This document shows positions 1-11,904 of a stretch of DNA of 64,000 nucleotides, one piece after another. How positions within the stretch are numbered: the stretch's first letter is position 1; every line of letters starts with the position of its first letter. The stretch comes from Eucommia ulmoides (taxonomy: Eukaryota > Streptophyta > Magnoliopsida > Garryales > Eucommiaceae). The DNA lies in assembly GCA_016647705.1 (NCBI GenBank), contig CM028327.1:8317726-8381725 (forward strand), given 5' to 3'. The notes below the pieces were generated by a model that worked only from the letters and a program-made list of their open reading frames with translations, was not told where the DNA came from and did not search any database. Both the position numbers and the translations under genes were made by a program.

Positions 1-66
1 TAGTCATTCAAAAATATTTCTTTTCAATTCATATATGAGCAAATAATCATACTTAATAAAAACACA
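1..66 (-). repeat. 3' LTR of copia-1, partial
   Basis: Bases 1-66 match 6667-6732 of the right LTR almost perfectly, so this is the left LTR running off the window. The match stops about 254 bp before the point where the LTR should end (6986 in the right copy). The left LTR has therefore lost its inner end, probably by deletion. Confidence 0.85.
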
Positions 67-85
67 GTTTTAGAATACTCTCCCT

Positions 86-128
86 AAATAAAACAAATAA
101 AGCATCACTAATTTCTCCCCCTTTGTCA
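86..128 (-). other. Polypurine tract(s) of copia-1
   Basis: On the minus strand 112-128 reads TGACAAAGGGGGAGAAA, the classic copia polypurine signal that primes plus-strand DNA synthesis. A second purine run (TTAGGGAGAG) lies at 86-96, nearer the LTR. Either could be the working tract; the nearby LTR deletion hides the exact junction. Confidence 0.65.
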
Positions 129-178
129 TCTTCAAAAACAAATTTAGGTAGAAGAGGAGAAAACAACACACATGTAAC

Positions 179-1700
179 TCACTCTAGGCAAACATTATTA
201 TGCCTAGCCATAGCCAAACCGCGAATGATTTTCATAAACTGATCTTCTGCTAGTGGTTTGGTAAAAACATCAGCAAGCTGGTCGGAGGTATCAATATACC
301 CAATAATAATATTCATTTTCTGAATGTGATCACGAATAAAGTGATGTCTAATATCTATGTGCTTAGTTCGTGAGTGTTGTGTAGGGTTTTTACTTAAACA
401 TATAGCACTTTTATTGTCATAAAAGATCGGGACCTCCTCCATACAAACTCCAAAATCATTTAACTGTTGCTTAATATATAAAATTTGAACATAACAATTA
501 TCAGTTGTCATGTATTCAGCCTCAATAGTGGATAAGGTTATTGAATTATATTTCTAGCTTGACCAAGAAATCAAAGCATGTCCTAACAAATGACATGATT
601 CACTTGTACTTTTTCGCTCAACTTTGCAATCGACAAAGTCAGCGTCAGAGTAACTTACCAATTTAAAATCACTCCCTCTAGGATACCATAATCCTCGGTC
701 AGTCGTCCCTTTTAAATAACAAAAAATCTACTTAACCGCAATCAAGTGCGATTCTTTACGACAAGACTGAAATCTATCACAAAGACAAACACTATACATA
801 ATGTCAGGTCTACTAGCAGTTAAATACAACAAGCTATCAATCATACCTCGATACATTTTTTCATTAACGCTTTTGCTCATATCATCTTTTTCAATTTTGG
901 TAGCCGTTGCCATGGGAGTTTTGTACTCTTTAGCTCCTTCCAATGCATATTTCTTAATAGCTCCGTGGTGTCTTTAGCTTGGTTTATAAATATCCCTTCT
1001 TTGGTTTGCTTAATTTGCAATCCAAGAAAGAAATTCAGCTCTCCCATCATACTCATTTCAAATTCAACCTGCATTATCTTAGCAAACTCTTGGCAAAGAT
1101 CCTCATTAGTATATCCAAAAATGATATCATCAACATATACTTGTACTAATAGGATATTAGAATCAAACTGCTTTATAAATAGTGTTATATCATAAATACC
1201 TCTTCGAAAATTATTTTCAATCAAATATCGGCTAAGTCTCTCATACCAAGCTCTCAGAGCTTGTTTGAGCTTGTACAAAACCTTACGAAGTTTAAATACA
1301 TAATCAGGAAATTTGTCACTTTCAAATCTCGGGTGTTGTTCCACATAAACTTCTTCAGCTAGAAAGCCATTTAGAAATGCACTCTTTACATCCATTTGAT
1401 ATAGCTTAAAATTACATGAACATGCAAAGGCGAGTAGCATTCTAATTGCTTCTAGTCTAGAAATAGGAGCATAAGTTTCATCATAATCAATTCATTCCTC
1501 TTGATTATAGCCATGTGCCACTAATCTTGCTTTATTTCTAATTACCATACTAGATTCATCCTTTTTGTTTCTAAATACCCATTTAGTACCAATAACTAGA
1601 TGAAAAATCGGTCTCGAAACAAGACACCACACTTGGTTTCGCTCAAATTGAACTAATTCATCTTGCATTGCGAAAATCCAAAATTCATCAATTAGCGCCT
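179..1700 (-). pseudogene. copia-1 reverse transcriptase and RNase H
   Basis: Read from right to left this is the copia reverse transcriptase (RVT_2) followed by RNase H. The segment 877-1440 holds DVKSAFLNG and the catalytic YVDD box with an intact Asp pair; 728-943 holds the thumb/connection region (SLLYLTASRPDIMYSVCL). The stretch 179-511 is the RNase H end, with DNKSAICLSKNP, HSRTKHIDIRHHF and DQLADVFTKPL. The three pieces lie in different frames with stops between them, so no full polymerase is made. Size and order fit a normal copia pol; the lesions are small indels and nonsense changes rather than large deletions. Confidence 0.9.
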
Positions 1701-1875
1701 CATTTATATTTTTAGGCTCAATTTGAGATAAGAAAGTAAGAGTAATTGTATCCCTAAGAGAAGATCGAGTACTTATACCTTTTTCGAAATTACAGATGAT
1801 TTCTTTGATTGAATGGCCTAGTACTTTCTTTATAGCTCTTGGTAAAGTTGAATCATTCTCCTTAGGTTCCTCCTC

Positions 1876-2830
1876 TTATTGAGACTCCTTTGGTGTATCA
1901 TTACCTTGGTTTTGGTTATTTAAGATACCTGCATCATTATCATCTAAAACCTTTCTCGACAAATATAGATCAACTTCCTCAAACACAGCATGCATAGTTT
2001 CTTCTACTACTAAATTACGTTTATTATAAACTCTATAAGTCTTACTGTTAGTTGCATATTCAAGGAAAATCTCATAATCAGATTTAGCATCAAATTTACC
2101 AAGATTATCCCTGTCATTCAAAATGAAACATTTGCATCCAAAAACCTTAAAATAGGAAATATTAAGAGTCTTACCATTCCAAATTTCATATGGGGTTTTG
2201 TTAAACCCTCTACGAATTGATACACGGTTTACCACGTGACAAGCGGTACTTACTGCTTTGGCCCAGAAGTAGGTTGATAAGCGATTTTCATTTAGCATTG
2301 TTCTGACCATCTCTTGAAGTGTTTTGTTCTTCCTTTTCACTACACCATTTTGTTGTGGTGATCTTGGTGCAAAAACGTTGTGATCATAACCATGCTCATC
2401 ACAATAACTTACCACTTCATCATTCTTAAATTCTCTTCCTCTATCACTACGAATATTAATAATAGAACATTATTTCTCATTTTGAACACATTTACAAAAT
2501 TTGGCAAGAACAAAAGCAACCTCACTTTTCTTAGCAAAAAAATATACTCAGGTAAGTCTAGAATAATCATCAACTATAACAAATACATAGAACATACCAC
2601 CAAAACTAGTAACAGAGTTAGGCCCAAATAAATCAAGATGCAATAATTCAAGACATGTAGACGTGGACATGTGCATCTTTTTCTTAAATAATTATCTAAC
2701 TTGCTTGCCTAATTGACATGCATCACATACTTTATTCTTCACATATTTTAAATCAGGTAGGCCACGTACAAGACTCTTCTTAGATAAGTTAGAAATTAAC
2801 TCCAAACTAGCATGCCCAAATCTTTTATGC
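1876..2830 (-). pseudogene. copia-1 integrase
   Basis: The pre-integrase zinc region (GHASLELISN, then CDACQLGKQ) sits around 2690-2830, followed by the catalytic core with HLDLFGP and IRSDRGREF, which carry the first two acidic residues of the DDE triad. The third, in the segment APRSPQQNGVVKRKN (about 2325-2380), reads Lys where copia integrases have Glu. Stops occur near 2475, 2550 and 2695. Downstream FKVFGCKCFILN is the usual C-terminal core. A missing catalytic Glu plus nonsense codons make this inactive. Established: the DDE triad is required for strand transfer. Seen here: only two of the three residues remain. Confidence 0.88.
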
Positions 2831-2835
2831 CATAA

Positions 2836-3542
2836 CTAACTATTTTCAAATAAACCATTCAAACAAGATAAATTTTGAGAATTAAAATCATCAAAAGAGA
2901 AAGTATACACATTCTCAAAACATGATGCAACTAACAAAATACTACTATCATGACAATTCTTAATGATGCATCTATCATGATCAAATATAACATTGTATTC
3001 ATTATCACATAGTTGACTAATATTAAGCAAATTATGTTTAAGTCCATCAACTAATAAAACATATTTAATCATATTAGTATCATTACCGATATTACCTATA
3101 CCGATAATTTTACCCTTTGCGTTGTCTCTGAAAGTCACATGACCTTCATCTTTAGGTGTCAAAGATGTATATTTTTCTTTATCTTCCGTCATGTGTCGAG
3201 AACAACCACTATCTAGGAACCATTTTTCCTTGCTTAATGATGCTTTTAGAATAACCTGCAAGGAGCACCTCAAATAATTCTTGAGTGGTATCCAACCTAC
3301 GTGGGTCCGATCTTGTTAGTCGGGACAATTTTAGTTCCTTTCGAAACCCAAACTTGTTTACATTTAGATAGTTTTGCAAAAAATCTACGAATAATATGCC
3401 CCACAACGTTACATTTAAAACATCTAATAAGATCCTTGGTTTCATAAAAGAATTTATGAAAGCATTTTTGTTTAAGATTTTTCTGAAATCCAACACCAGC
3501 CTTATCAAAAACTCCACGTGAACTTCCCAAAAGTATTTTCAA
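2836..3542 (-). pseudogene. copia-1 protease and second zinc-knuckle region
   Basis: The frame 2836-3273 contains WFLDSGCSRHMTED, the copia aspartic protease active site (DSG), then GKIIGIGNIG and VDGLKHNLLNISQLCD, which leads into the pre-integrase domain. Upstream, in another frame (3297-3542), is a second knuckle-like CFKCNVVGHIIRRF; its last Cys is replaced by Phe. The protease core itself looks undamaged, but it is cut off from gag and integrase by frameshifts. Confidence 0.85.
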
Positions 3543-3673
3543 ATTGTTTTCACCATCGGTAAATTTGAGAACAATTTATTGCAAATCTATCAATTTAAAT
3601 TTCAACCAATTGTTTTTAATTTCATAATTCACCACTTGCTTGTTTAATGTGTTAATTATACTTTGAAGGGCAT

Positions 3674-4870
3674 TTATTTAAAACACTGGTTTTTATAATC
3701 ATGTGAAAGTTCTTGATAAATATCAAATAATTTATCAAAATTTAAAGGACAAGAACTTGAACAATCGGTTATCTCACCACCAGTGGCCATTAATGCAAGC
3801 ATAGACGTATCCTCACTATTGGATTCTTCCGAGCTACTTGAATCAGTATCATCCCAAGTAGCCTTCATCAATTTTTTCTTACTCTTCTTTGCTTTCTTCT
3901 TTTCTTTCTTCTTCTTCTCCTTTTCTTTATCCTTCTTTGGTTCGGGACAATCATTTTGAAAATGATCAATTTTACGACAGTTGTAGTATTCCACTTTGGA
4001 TATGTTGAGATTTCTTTTTCCACGAAATGTGCGCCGAGTTATTCTTCTAAAATTGTTTGTGAGAAGTGATACATTATTTTCTTACTCACTATCAAGGCTT
4101 TCATCATCACTATCATCCTCTTCTTCAATTTTTTGAACTTTTAGTGCCAAGGATTTTCTCTTACTATTTTCGGTATCATCCTCATAACCATTGATCGTTG
4201 ATTCATAAGTCATCAAATTACCAATTAGATCATCGATGTCGTATTTGCCAAGATCCTTGGCTTCCTCGATTACCGTCATCTTTGACTCTCATATTTTCAT
4301 CAATGACCTTAGGACCTTTCGTACTCTATCCTCCATGGAGTATGGCTTTCTAATTTAATTCATACTATTACATATGTTGTTGAAGTAAGTGTACATCTCA
4401 TGAATCGACTCATTCTCCTCCATCCTGAACAGTTCAAATTTTCTCATAAGTGCATTGATTTTTGACTGCTTCACTTGACTTGTCCCTTCGTGGGTAACTT
4501 GTAACTTATCTCACTTCTCCTTTGCAGATTTATAACTTGAAACTCTAGAATACTCATTAGCATCTAAAGAATAAAAGAGAATATTAATAGCTTGAGAATT
4601 AATAGAGAGTTTCTGCATATCGAAAGCAGTAAGTTGTTCCTTCTTCTTCTCAACTCCATTTTCCATTGGAATGAATGGACAATCCTGGATTGTTATCCAC
4701 ACGTCTTAATTTATAGCCTGAATAAAGGCTATCATCCTGTCTTTCCAAAACGAGTAACTTTCACCTGCAAACAAGGATGGTCAGTGCATAGACTGCTCCT
4801 CAACTAGTGTGCCTACTATGTGTGCCATGTTATCTTTGTTAGCAAAATAAATTCGAGCTACACTATCTCT
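3674..4870 (-). pseudogene. copia-1 gag (UBN2-type capsid plus zinc knuckle)
   Basis: Starting near 4850 on the minus strand, the translation runs YSFWKDRMIAFIQA, then WITIQDCPFIP, LSINSQAINILFYSLD and ESIHEMYTYFNNI, a standard UBN2-type gag. It continues through 4082-4279 (DDLIGNLMTYE) into the zinc knuckle at about 3940-3994. That knuckle reads YYNCRKIDHFQNDC; the first Cys of CX2CX4HX4C is Tyr. A Lys-rich and then Ser/Asp/Glu-rich tail follows (3780-3930), ending in MLALMA. At least four stops break the frame (about 4512, 4701, 4360 and 4280). Confidence 0.85.
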
Positions 4871-4879
4871 GATGTTAAT
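4862..4879 (-). other. Degenerate primer-binding site of copia-1
   Basis: Directly inside the 5' LTR the minus strand reads ATTAACATCAGAGATAG. Plant copia elements usually have TGGTATCAGAGC here, complementary to initiator tRNA-Met; the ATCAGAG core is kept and the first bases have drifted. Confidence 0.55.
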
Positions 4880-6986
4880 TGTTGGCCCAGTAGAATACCC
4901 AAGAGGGGGGTGAATTGGGTAATTAAACAATATTATCATAATATACTTGAATAAATCAAATAATTAATTTTATACCTAAATTAATTATTATCTTTATACC
5001 ACAGTGAAATTATAATAAATCTAGTGCACACCCAAATAACAAAAATAACCAAAATAATAATGAAGCACACAAAATATTTATACTGGTTCACCAAGCTACT
5101 CTTGGCTAATCCAGTTTTTCGAGCTCTACGGAGGTCACACCCACTAAAACTAAGATTCCTTTAAAGGTAGAAACCAGACCAGCACACCGATTCTTTTGCA
5201 GGCTCAGAATCAACCTTTACAATTTTCTTTTCTCAAGATAAGGAATAACCTCTACTTTTTACAGGTTAAAGAATAACCTAATTCTTTTTAACACTAAGGC
5301 TTAAAAATCAAAACGTCATCAAAATACTTCAAATATCATTTTACCCGATAAGAATTGAACCGTTACGAAGTCACTCAAAAAACACAATTCTTATCCAAGA
5401 AGAATCACTAGCTCAATCTCTTTACAGGAAGAGACTGAAACCCAACTACCCTTGATTAAATATCCCCAATGATTTTTAATCCGTCACAACTCACCAATAC
5501 ACAAATTGATAAGTAGTAAATCTCACTCGGAGCTTCTACCACCCCAGATAAATAAAAATTCAATTAATATCCCAACTAGTGATAGAAATATGTGAGATAC
5601 AGAAATCAGATTTTAACAACAATATGGGTAGCAAATTGGAACACGTAATCAGATTCAAGAAATTATTTGAAAGAATATTTTCTTCAAAAATCAAAAATAA
5701 TTTCTAAGATCAATTTCCAAAATATAAAATAATAAACAATAAACAATATGAAAAGATCTTACCCAAAATCCATAGAAATAATGATTAGAACAGTATAACT
5801 TCAAATCCAGTATCAACAAAAATAGATCGCAATTGAGTCACAGAATCACTCTTAGAAAAGCTCACAATATCGGAGAATACTAACTCTTATAAAAACTCTC
5901 TCAAAATGATATAGAATGATTAACTCTCTTAGAATGATTAGTCTTTCTAATAAAATTTGTAGGTCTATTTAAAGGAACTTGTAATCAGCCTTCTAACGGC
6001 TAGTTTACAAGTGTCATGACAATTAAAAACTCTTATAGACCCCTTATAACATAAGGACTTCATTTAGGTTCAATTTCACTCAATAACAACTTTCAAAACA
6101 CTCAATTAAACCCCTAAAGTATTTCTCAATTAAATTAAATAAGTATAGAATCCATTTTAATTACCAAATTGAGAAACATTAATATTTAATGAACCATATT
6201 GAAATGATTTAATTAGTATATGAACCATATCTCAAATATAAAGAATATCCCCAAAATCTCTCTCAAATCCTAACCGAAAATGGCTACTTTTGGATTTAAA
6301 CTCGGATCAAACAGTATCTTGAAACTACGCGTTCAGTCGACTGGAAGACACTGGAAGTAGCCCATGTAATTCATCTGTCGACCGCTCGATCGACTCTTCG
6401 ATTCAAAGAGTTTGTCATGCTTTCACCGGTCGATCGTTAGGTCGACTCGTAGATTCAGAGAGTTCAATTGTTTTCACCAGTCGACCTGTCAGTCGACTCT
6501 TCGATTCAGGATGTTTCAGTTTCTTTCTCCGGTCGACTCCTCAATCGACTGTCTCCTTCTAAATCTCTTCTCTGATCTCGTTTTTAACTCACTTTCTTTT
6601 ATGATTTCACCTCTTTATCTATATTAATCTTTAAATAAGCTCCACTAATATTCTTATATTCTATTTTAGTCATTCAAAAATATTTCTTTTCAATTCATAT
6701 AGGAGCAAATAATCATACTTAATAAAAACACATATAAAAGATAAAATTCATTTTGTGCTATATGTGTGTTCCTAAATGGGATATTAAGAATTAATATTTA
6801 CCTGGGTTATTTTTCTTAATTTCTTCAAACTCTTAATACTTCTTCATCATTTTGATATTTTCATTTAGTGTCCATTCAATTTAACATCTTCATTATTGGA
6901 ACTTTCAATCACTGAAACATTTGATTAAACACTAGTTCCACCAAAATATCAATACTTAATTGTTCATCAAAATCTTAGGATTAACA
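4880..6986 (-). repeat. 5' LTR of copia-1 (2107 bp)
   Basis: Window-strand ends are TGTTGG at 4880 and TTAACA at 6986, the expected TG...CA with a short inverted repeat. The end is fixed by alignment with the solo LTR at 41913-44078, which stops at the same point and is flanked by a perfect 5-bp duplication. It contains no gene; the apparent reading frame at 6412-6627 falls on the internal GTCGAC repeats. Confidence 0.85.
6331..6560. repeat. GTCGAC-rich tandem repeats inside the copia-1 LTR
   Basis: Three to four units of about 62 bp, each with a pair of GTCGAC-like sites followed by GATTCA(A/G)(A/G)GAGTT. The same array, diverged, is in the solo LTR at 43386-43650, so it belongs to the family rather than to this copy. 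Confidence 0.75.
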
Positions 6987-7655
6987 GTATTTATCTAGTT
7001 CATTGAAGGATTTTGTGTAACAATTGTGTGATATGAATCTTGTTCTTACCTTGGTATTATTGTGATTGGATTTATTGTCAAAATGATCTTGTAGAGATTT
7101 TGGTATAGATCCAATTACTAGCAGAACATTAGATCTTATACCTGTAGTCTAGATCTAATAGTCACACAATAGTTTTCTTGGGAATTGATTATTGGTCTAG
7201 ATAGTTTATGCCTAGATTTAATTCACCTTAGATTAGTTAGATTAGTGTAGTGTAGGAATTAAATATCGAAAATAGATCATGCCAGAGAATGACAATCCAT
7301 ATCTTTCTAAGTAGTTCCAGCTTGTAGTTGGGAACACTCGTCTACACAAATCAAAGTTGAATAGAAAATACAAGAACAACACAATACTCAAAATACTAAA
7401 TTCACAATCTCTAACCCGGTATTCTATTTTATTATGTTTTTATCATTAGTTTTATTTTTATTTTTATTTTATAAAAGACCAAAAATCAATTCTCTTTCTC
7501 ACCAAAAGAAAAAAAATAGTAAATTGATAATTACAAAACCGATTTTTGTGGTTCGACACCCTACTTGAGCATTGTACTACATCAGTATCGCGGTACCACT
7601 TTAAATGTATTGTATTTTAGCGATCATATATGCCACTGTTATGTTCCCGATCAAC
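6987..7655. mobile_element. Diverged LTR-like remnant next to copia-1
   Basis: This AT-rich stretch has no coding content. Its order of short blocks (AGGAATT, TCTCTAACCCG, TTACAA, then a TCGACxCC motif near 7553) parallels 44084-45063, the tail of the element at 41492-45063. It is probably a related LTR piece into which copia-1 jumped. The right limit near CCGATCAACA (7655) is a guess. Confidence 0.4.
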
Positions 7656-7664
7656 AGGACCACC

Positions 7665-8168
7665 ATAAACCCGTCCCCTCTCGCTTTCGCCACCAGTAGG
7701 TTTACCAAACTCAACCGCTTCGATCTCTTCTCCTAAGAAATCATGTTTTTAATCCTCGATCGTCTCGAAGAAAACCCACTCGATAGAAAATCATTCTCTA
7801 TAGTTTGTAGATCCTTCTATGTTGCAGAGTCTCATCACCGTCGAATGCTGAAGCCCCGGGCATCTAAGCCTTTGAAGAAGACTTTGAATCAATGCCCATG
7901 TGTGACTCGTCTCGATCTTTCTATATACCCAAGAATCACCGATGATTCGCTCACGGTCATAGCAAGCTCGTGCAAAACCAAGCTCAAATCAATCGATCTT
8001 TCGAAATCCAAGTTTTTTACCCATATTGGGTTATCAAATTTGGCGACGAGCAGTTCTAATTTGGTTGAGATTGATATTTTGAATGCGACGGAGCTCTGGG
8101 ACTCGGCCGCCGCCATAATTTCGAAGGCGAAGAATCTAGAGAGGCTGTGTTTAGCTAGGTGCAAATCG
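7665..8168 (+). pseudogene. FBL3-like F-box/LRR gene, first exon only
   Basis: The translation from 7743 (FLILDRLEENPLDRKSF, VCRSFYVAESHHRR, LDLSIYPRITDDSL, NLVEIDILNATELWD, LERLCLARCKS) follows plant FBL3-type proteins, E3 ligase substrate adaptors with an N-terminal F-box and many LRRs. The reading frame extends upstream to a likely old start at 7665, now ATA, and an in-frame TAA lies at 7734-7736 inside the F-box. Homology stops at a donor-like GTTAGT at 8169. No later exons, which in the family encode most of about 600 residues, are visible downstream. It is a truncated gene fragment with two disabling changes. A minus-strand frame over the same region is a shadow. Confidence 0.8.
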
Positions 8169-10235
8169 GTTAGTGTTTTACTCTTTGTTGCTTAAATAGT
8201 TGAATATGATATGTCTTTGTGTTTATAAACCTATAGATTTCATAAAAAAAATAAAAAAAAAAAATAAAAAAAATTGATTTTAATATATATTTTTGGGTTT
8301 TTCTAGGTTTAATGATTTTTAATTCATTGTTTGTTTGAAGAGATAAAGCAGGAGAATGTTAGGAAAAAGGGATCCATTACAATAACTACTCTTAAAGTTT
8401 TTTCATATTTTATTTTGTGCCCTTACTTTTAATTTTTGAATAAATTTGAACTAAGAATGAAATGACCAAATTGTCCTTACTAAAACGTTGATTGTTAACA
8501 ATGATTTGACATAAGGGCCAATTTGGAACAAAAATAAAATATTAAGAACCTAATGTGTCGAATTCCAAATACCAAGGGCCAATTGAGCACTCGAGCCATT
8601 TGTTAGAGACCAAAAAGGTCATTTTCCTGCCAACAAAGACAGGAAGAGAGAGGGAGTTTGAGAAAGGAAAAAAAAAGGTTTTTTTTATTGGGTGGGAATT
8701 TTTTCGACCAAAAAAAAAATAGAGGGGGAGAGAATGTGAAGTAAAAAAATGTTAGTAAAAAAAAAAGGAGAAAAGAATGAGTCAAGAAAAGAAGAAGAAG
8801 AAGAAAGCGAAAAAAAAAAAAAAAAACTCTCCAAGCTCAGGTGAGTTTTCTAACCCACCAACAACACTTTTATTTTTTGTTTAAACCGCTTAAAAGGAAT
8901 GATCTAAAATTCGAAAAATAAGAGAATGTTCCAAGTGAACACTTAAAAATCAGTTTATTTTTCTGCATTTATTTTTTTGTTCTGCAGGTTTCCACGCTTT
9001 TTATTTCCTATATTTATCTTTCTGTTATGCCATTTCCACGCTTTTATTTTTCTGTATTTATTTTATGTTCTACGCCTTTCTACACTTTATTTTTCTACAT
9101 TTATTTTCATGTTTTGTTTCCGCACTTTTATTTATGTAATTTTATTATACACATTTTCCGTACTGTCTTTATATTTTTTGTACATATTTATTTCCTCGCA
9201 TACGTAAAAATAAAAATAAAAATAAAATGATTGTTTTAGTCCTTAAAAATAATTAAAAAAAAATAGAAATCCAAAATATGAAGAAAAAAAATGAAAAAAA
9301 AAAAAGTTTAACTTGAAATCCGAGAGAGAGAGAGTTTTTCATACCATCGTTTCAGATTTTACGACCAGTGTGAAATTTTCAACGGTAAGTTTAGGAAGTC
9401 AATTCCCTGAACCAAGTTTTGAGCTTGGGATAAGTTGATAAAATGAAGGGAATAAATTTTTTATTCGCATGATATATATTTTTTATCTTAAAAAATATAT
9501 AAAAAATTGTTTTTTCTTTTCCGTAAAAATGAGTTTTTCTAAAAAAACAAAATCAAATCATTTTGGTTCTTGAAAAACACATATATCAAAAATGGGGAAA
9601 AAATGCGAATAGTAAAAAAACCGTCTTCGCAAAGGAGAGTATTTTTGAAAAATTACTTAAAGGGGGGTCATTCCAAATGATATTCACGTAAAAAAAAATG
9701 TGTTTTTTAAGAATGAAAATTTTCTCAAAACTGTGTTTTATTGTGTCTTCTAAACCAGTCAAACTCTCTTATATTTTTTTGCTAAAAAAATATTTTACTA
9801 AAAAAATAAAACAAAAAAAAAAAAAAAACATTTTGGTACGCATCCATATTCCTTCCTTTTATCAAGATCATCCAAACTTAAAATTTGCAACATTAAACCC
9901 TTTGGGGTTTGTCCTTGTTAAATCGTCGATATTTGATAAAATATCATACCAGGGGAACATTTAAAATTAAAAAAAAAAAAAAACTTTTTCCATTTTATTT
10001 CAGGAAAACCCAAAACAAAAAATATAAATAAGTATTAAAGAAAAAAAATACTTTATTAAAAAATCAAGAAAATTCAAAACAATAAAAATAAATTTTCAAT
10101 TTATGTCAAAAACAAAACCAAAAATAACAATATATATATATATATATATATACACAAAAAAACAAAAAGACTTTTAGGAAGAGATCTCAAAATCCAGTAC
10201 AACATTCGCATTTAAATTTTAATTGAACTTAATTG
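8169..10235. other. AT-rich intergenic DNA, low complexity
   Basis: Long A and T runs, a GA-rich patch (8640-8830) and a T-rich patch (8950-9200). A run of alternating TA lies at 10131-10152. I see no gene or intact element; open frames here are composition artefacts. Confidence 0.6.
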
Positions 10236-10440
10236 GATAAGGTACCATCTTTGGACGTGCGTCTTAGAGCGCCTAACACCTTCTTTAAGTGTTACTGTCC
10301 CCTGAACCGTTAAAAATAAATCTCTAATCGGACCATGCTTTTGGAATCAAAATTTTACTTAAGCCATTTTTCAAAAAAAAAATATGATGATCTAACACAC
10401 CATTTAAACTCAATGTTAGGTGGTGACTTCTTTTTCTAAA
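10236..10440 (+). mobile_element. Ty3/gypsy (Tat/Ogre-like) LTR-proximal remnant
   Basis: The string GCGCCTAACACCTTC, a following GTCCCCTGAACC block and GGTGGTGACTTC about 150 bp later match, in order, a block I know from LTR ends of plant Tat-lineage gypsy elements. There are no coding domains nearby and no paired LTR. Confidence 0.35.
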
Positions 10441-11829
10441 ATTGGCTTAAGTTATTTTATGAAAACATCGATGCTTTAAAAACCACTCTCTTTAATTTAT
10501 TCATTTTTCAAAAAAAAAAAAAAAAAATTAGTTATTTATTTTAGTTTCAAAAAACAATCTGAGGTGCATCAATTAATATGAGATACTAGAATAACTACAA
10601 GGGGATTTTCTAATGTAATAAGAAATCGAACGCGGTCATCTTTGATATCGTATATGGTACATTTGCTAAGGTCGAAATAGAATGTTTGAAGTATGATTGT
10701 ATTGGTAATATTTTGACTTTTGGTATTGCATATTACGTGTATGGATTGATTTGATTTGGTAATACTAAGTATTGTACTCTAGCTATGAGACTTCAAAGAT
10801 ATTCGTTGGGTATAGTAGTATAAACATGTAAATATATGAGCATGCAAGATAGGATCTATCACTCTTAGAAAAGAAATACATGTCTTGTATGATTTAGATT
10901 TAATATAATTCACTCAAACCTATGGCCAGTGCAGTGTGACAATTAGGATGAGATTCCAGTTAGTGGTGTAAGAATTATATTATCAATCAAAATACATATG
11001 AATAGACCAGGAGTTTTTGAGTTAACATATAATTAGATTATGAGTTATTAATTAATTAGTAATTAACAATTAATTAATTATTTTTACCATCCAACTTTTT
11101 GTATGAATCTAATGGGTCACACACAATCGAAAATGGAAGTTAGAAAAATCCTCGAAAAAATAGTAGATAGTGATGCTAGACTTTAAAAGTTCGGGATCAA
11201 AGTGCAAATACGGAAAGAAGAGTCCATATTTTTTAACCCTGGACATATCTTATGAGTAGAGAAGACCATTTGACTGCCTCTACTAGAGATTTGCCCCCCT
11301 TGGATTTTTTGGCTAAAGCTTTGTTTTGTTTGTGAGATTTTCGTCTTTTGTGTATGCACTCACTGATTTGATTCTTACTACTATTCAGATTTAAATCAGA
11401 GCAATTCTAGCTTCTTGGTATTAGAATAAGATTCTAAAAAATCCCAATAAAACTTTTCCTTCGGAAGTTTTCTATGTGAATATTGTTAGAGGTAATACAC
11501 ATTTGTTAGTTCTAAGAGAATCATTCTCGATTATCATTTTATTCTCGATTATCGTTTTTCTATTGTGTCCAAACTCTCTCAGAAAATCCTACTCAAATTA
11601 CGTCTTGTTAACTATCAGTTTTGAGGCTGAAGTACCACAACAGGTATCATTTAAATTAAATGCGATCTAATTTTGTCTGTTTTTATTATTTTAATGTCAA
11701 TACGGATATATCTCTATTAGAAGAACTAGATATTGAATGTGATATAATTTAATTATTTTTTTATTTCGCTGCGTTAATCATGTTATTTTAATTTTCAGTT
11801 CCTTTAAGAGCATATTGTGATTTTAATAT
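10441..11829. other. Intergenic DNA without recognisable genes
   Basis: Moderately AT-rich sequence, including ATTAATTAATTAG-type runs at 11045-11080. It may contain old LTR material, but I found no terminal pairs, coding domains or target duplications. Confidence 0.5.
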
Positions 11830-11904
11830 TCAGTCACTTTGGCTACGAAACATAGCTTTTCGGCGACGAAAATATTCGTAGCTAAATGTTTTTTTCTTGT
11901 TGTG
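11830..11904. mobile_element. CACTA-type transposon terminus (fragment)
   Basis: Reading inward on the minus strand from 11904: CACAACAAGAAAAAAAC, then subterminal repeats of the TTCGTCGCCGAAAA / TAGCTACGAATA type. Plant CACTA elements start CACTACAAGAAAA and carry such subterminal repeats. One base of the terminus differs. No partner terminus was found to the left. Confidence 0.45.

Larger units (their letters stand above)
1..6986 (-). mobile_element. Ty1/copia LTR retrotransposon (copia-1), SIRE/Maximus-like, degenerate
   Basis: The element reads on the minus strand: 5' LTR at 4880-6986, then gag, protease, integrase, reverse transcriptase and RNase H in copia order, then a polypurine tract and the start of the 3' LTR at the left window edge. 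Gag has an acidic and Lys-rich tail after its zinc knuckle, and the protease has the WFLDSGCSRHMT motif; both look like the SIRE/Maximus branch, a lineage guess from memory. All reading frames carry stops or frameshifts, so the copy is dead. The base following the right LTR begins GTATT (6987-6991), the expected 5-bp target duplication; its partner lies left of the window. Confidence 0.9.

Noticed and set aside
6412..6627. 71-codon ORF with repeated Cys/Phe/His/Arg pattern
   Set aside because: Direct translation of the GTCGAC repeats inside the LTR.
8977..9230. Two overlapping Phe/Tyr/Leu-rich ORFs resembling membrane peptides
   Set aside because: T-rich low-complexity DNA translated in two frames; no start context or homology.
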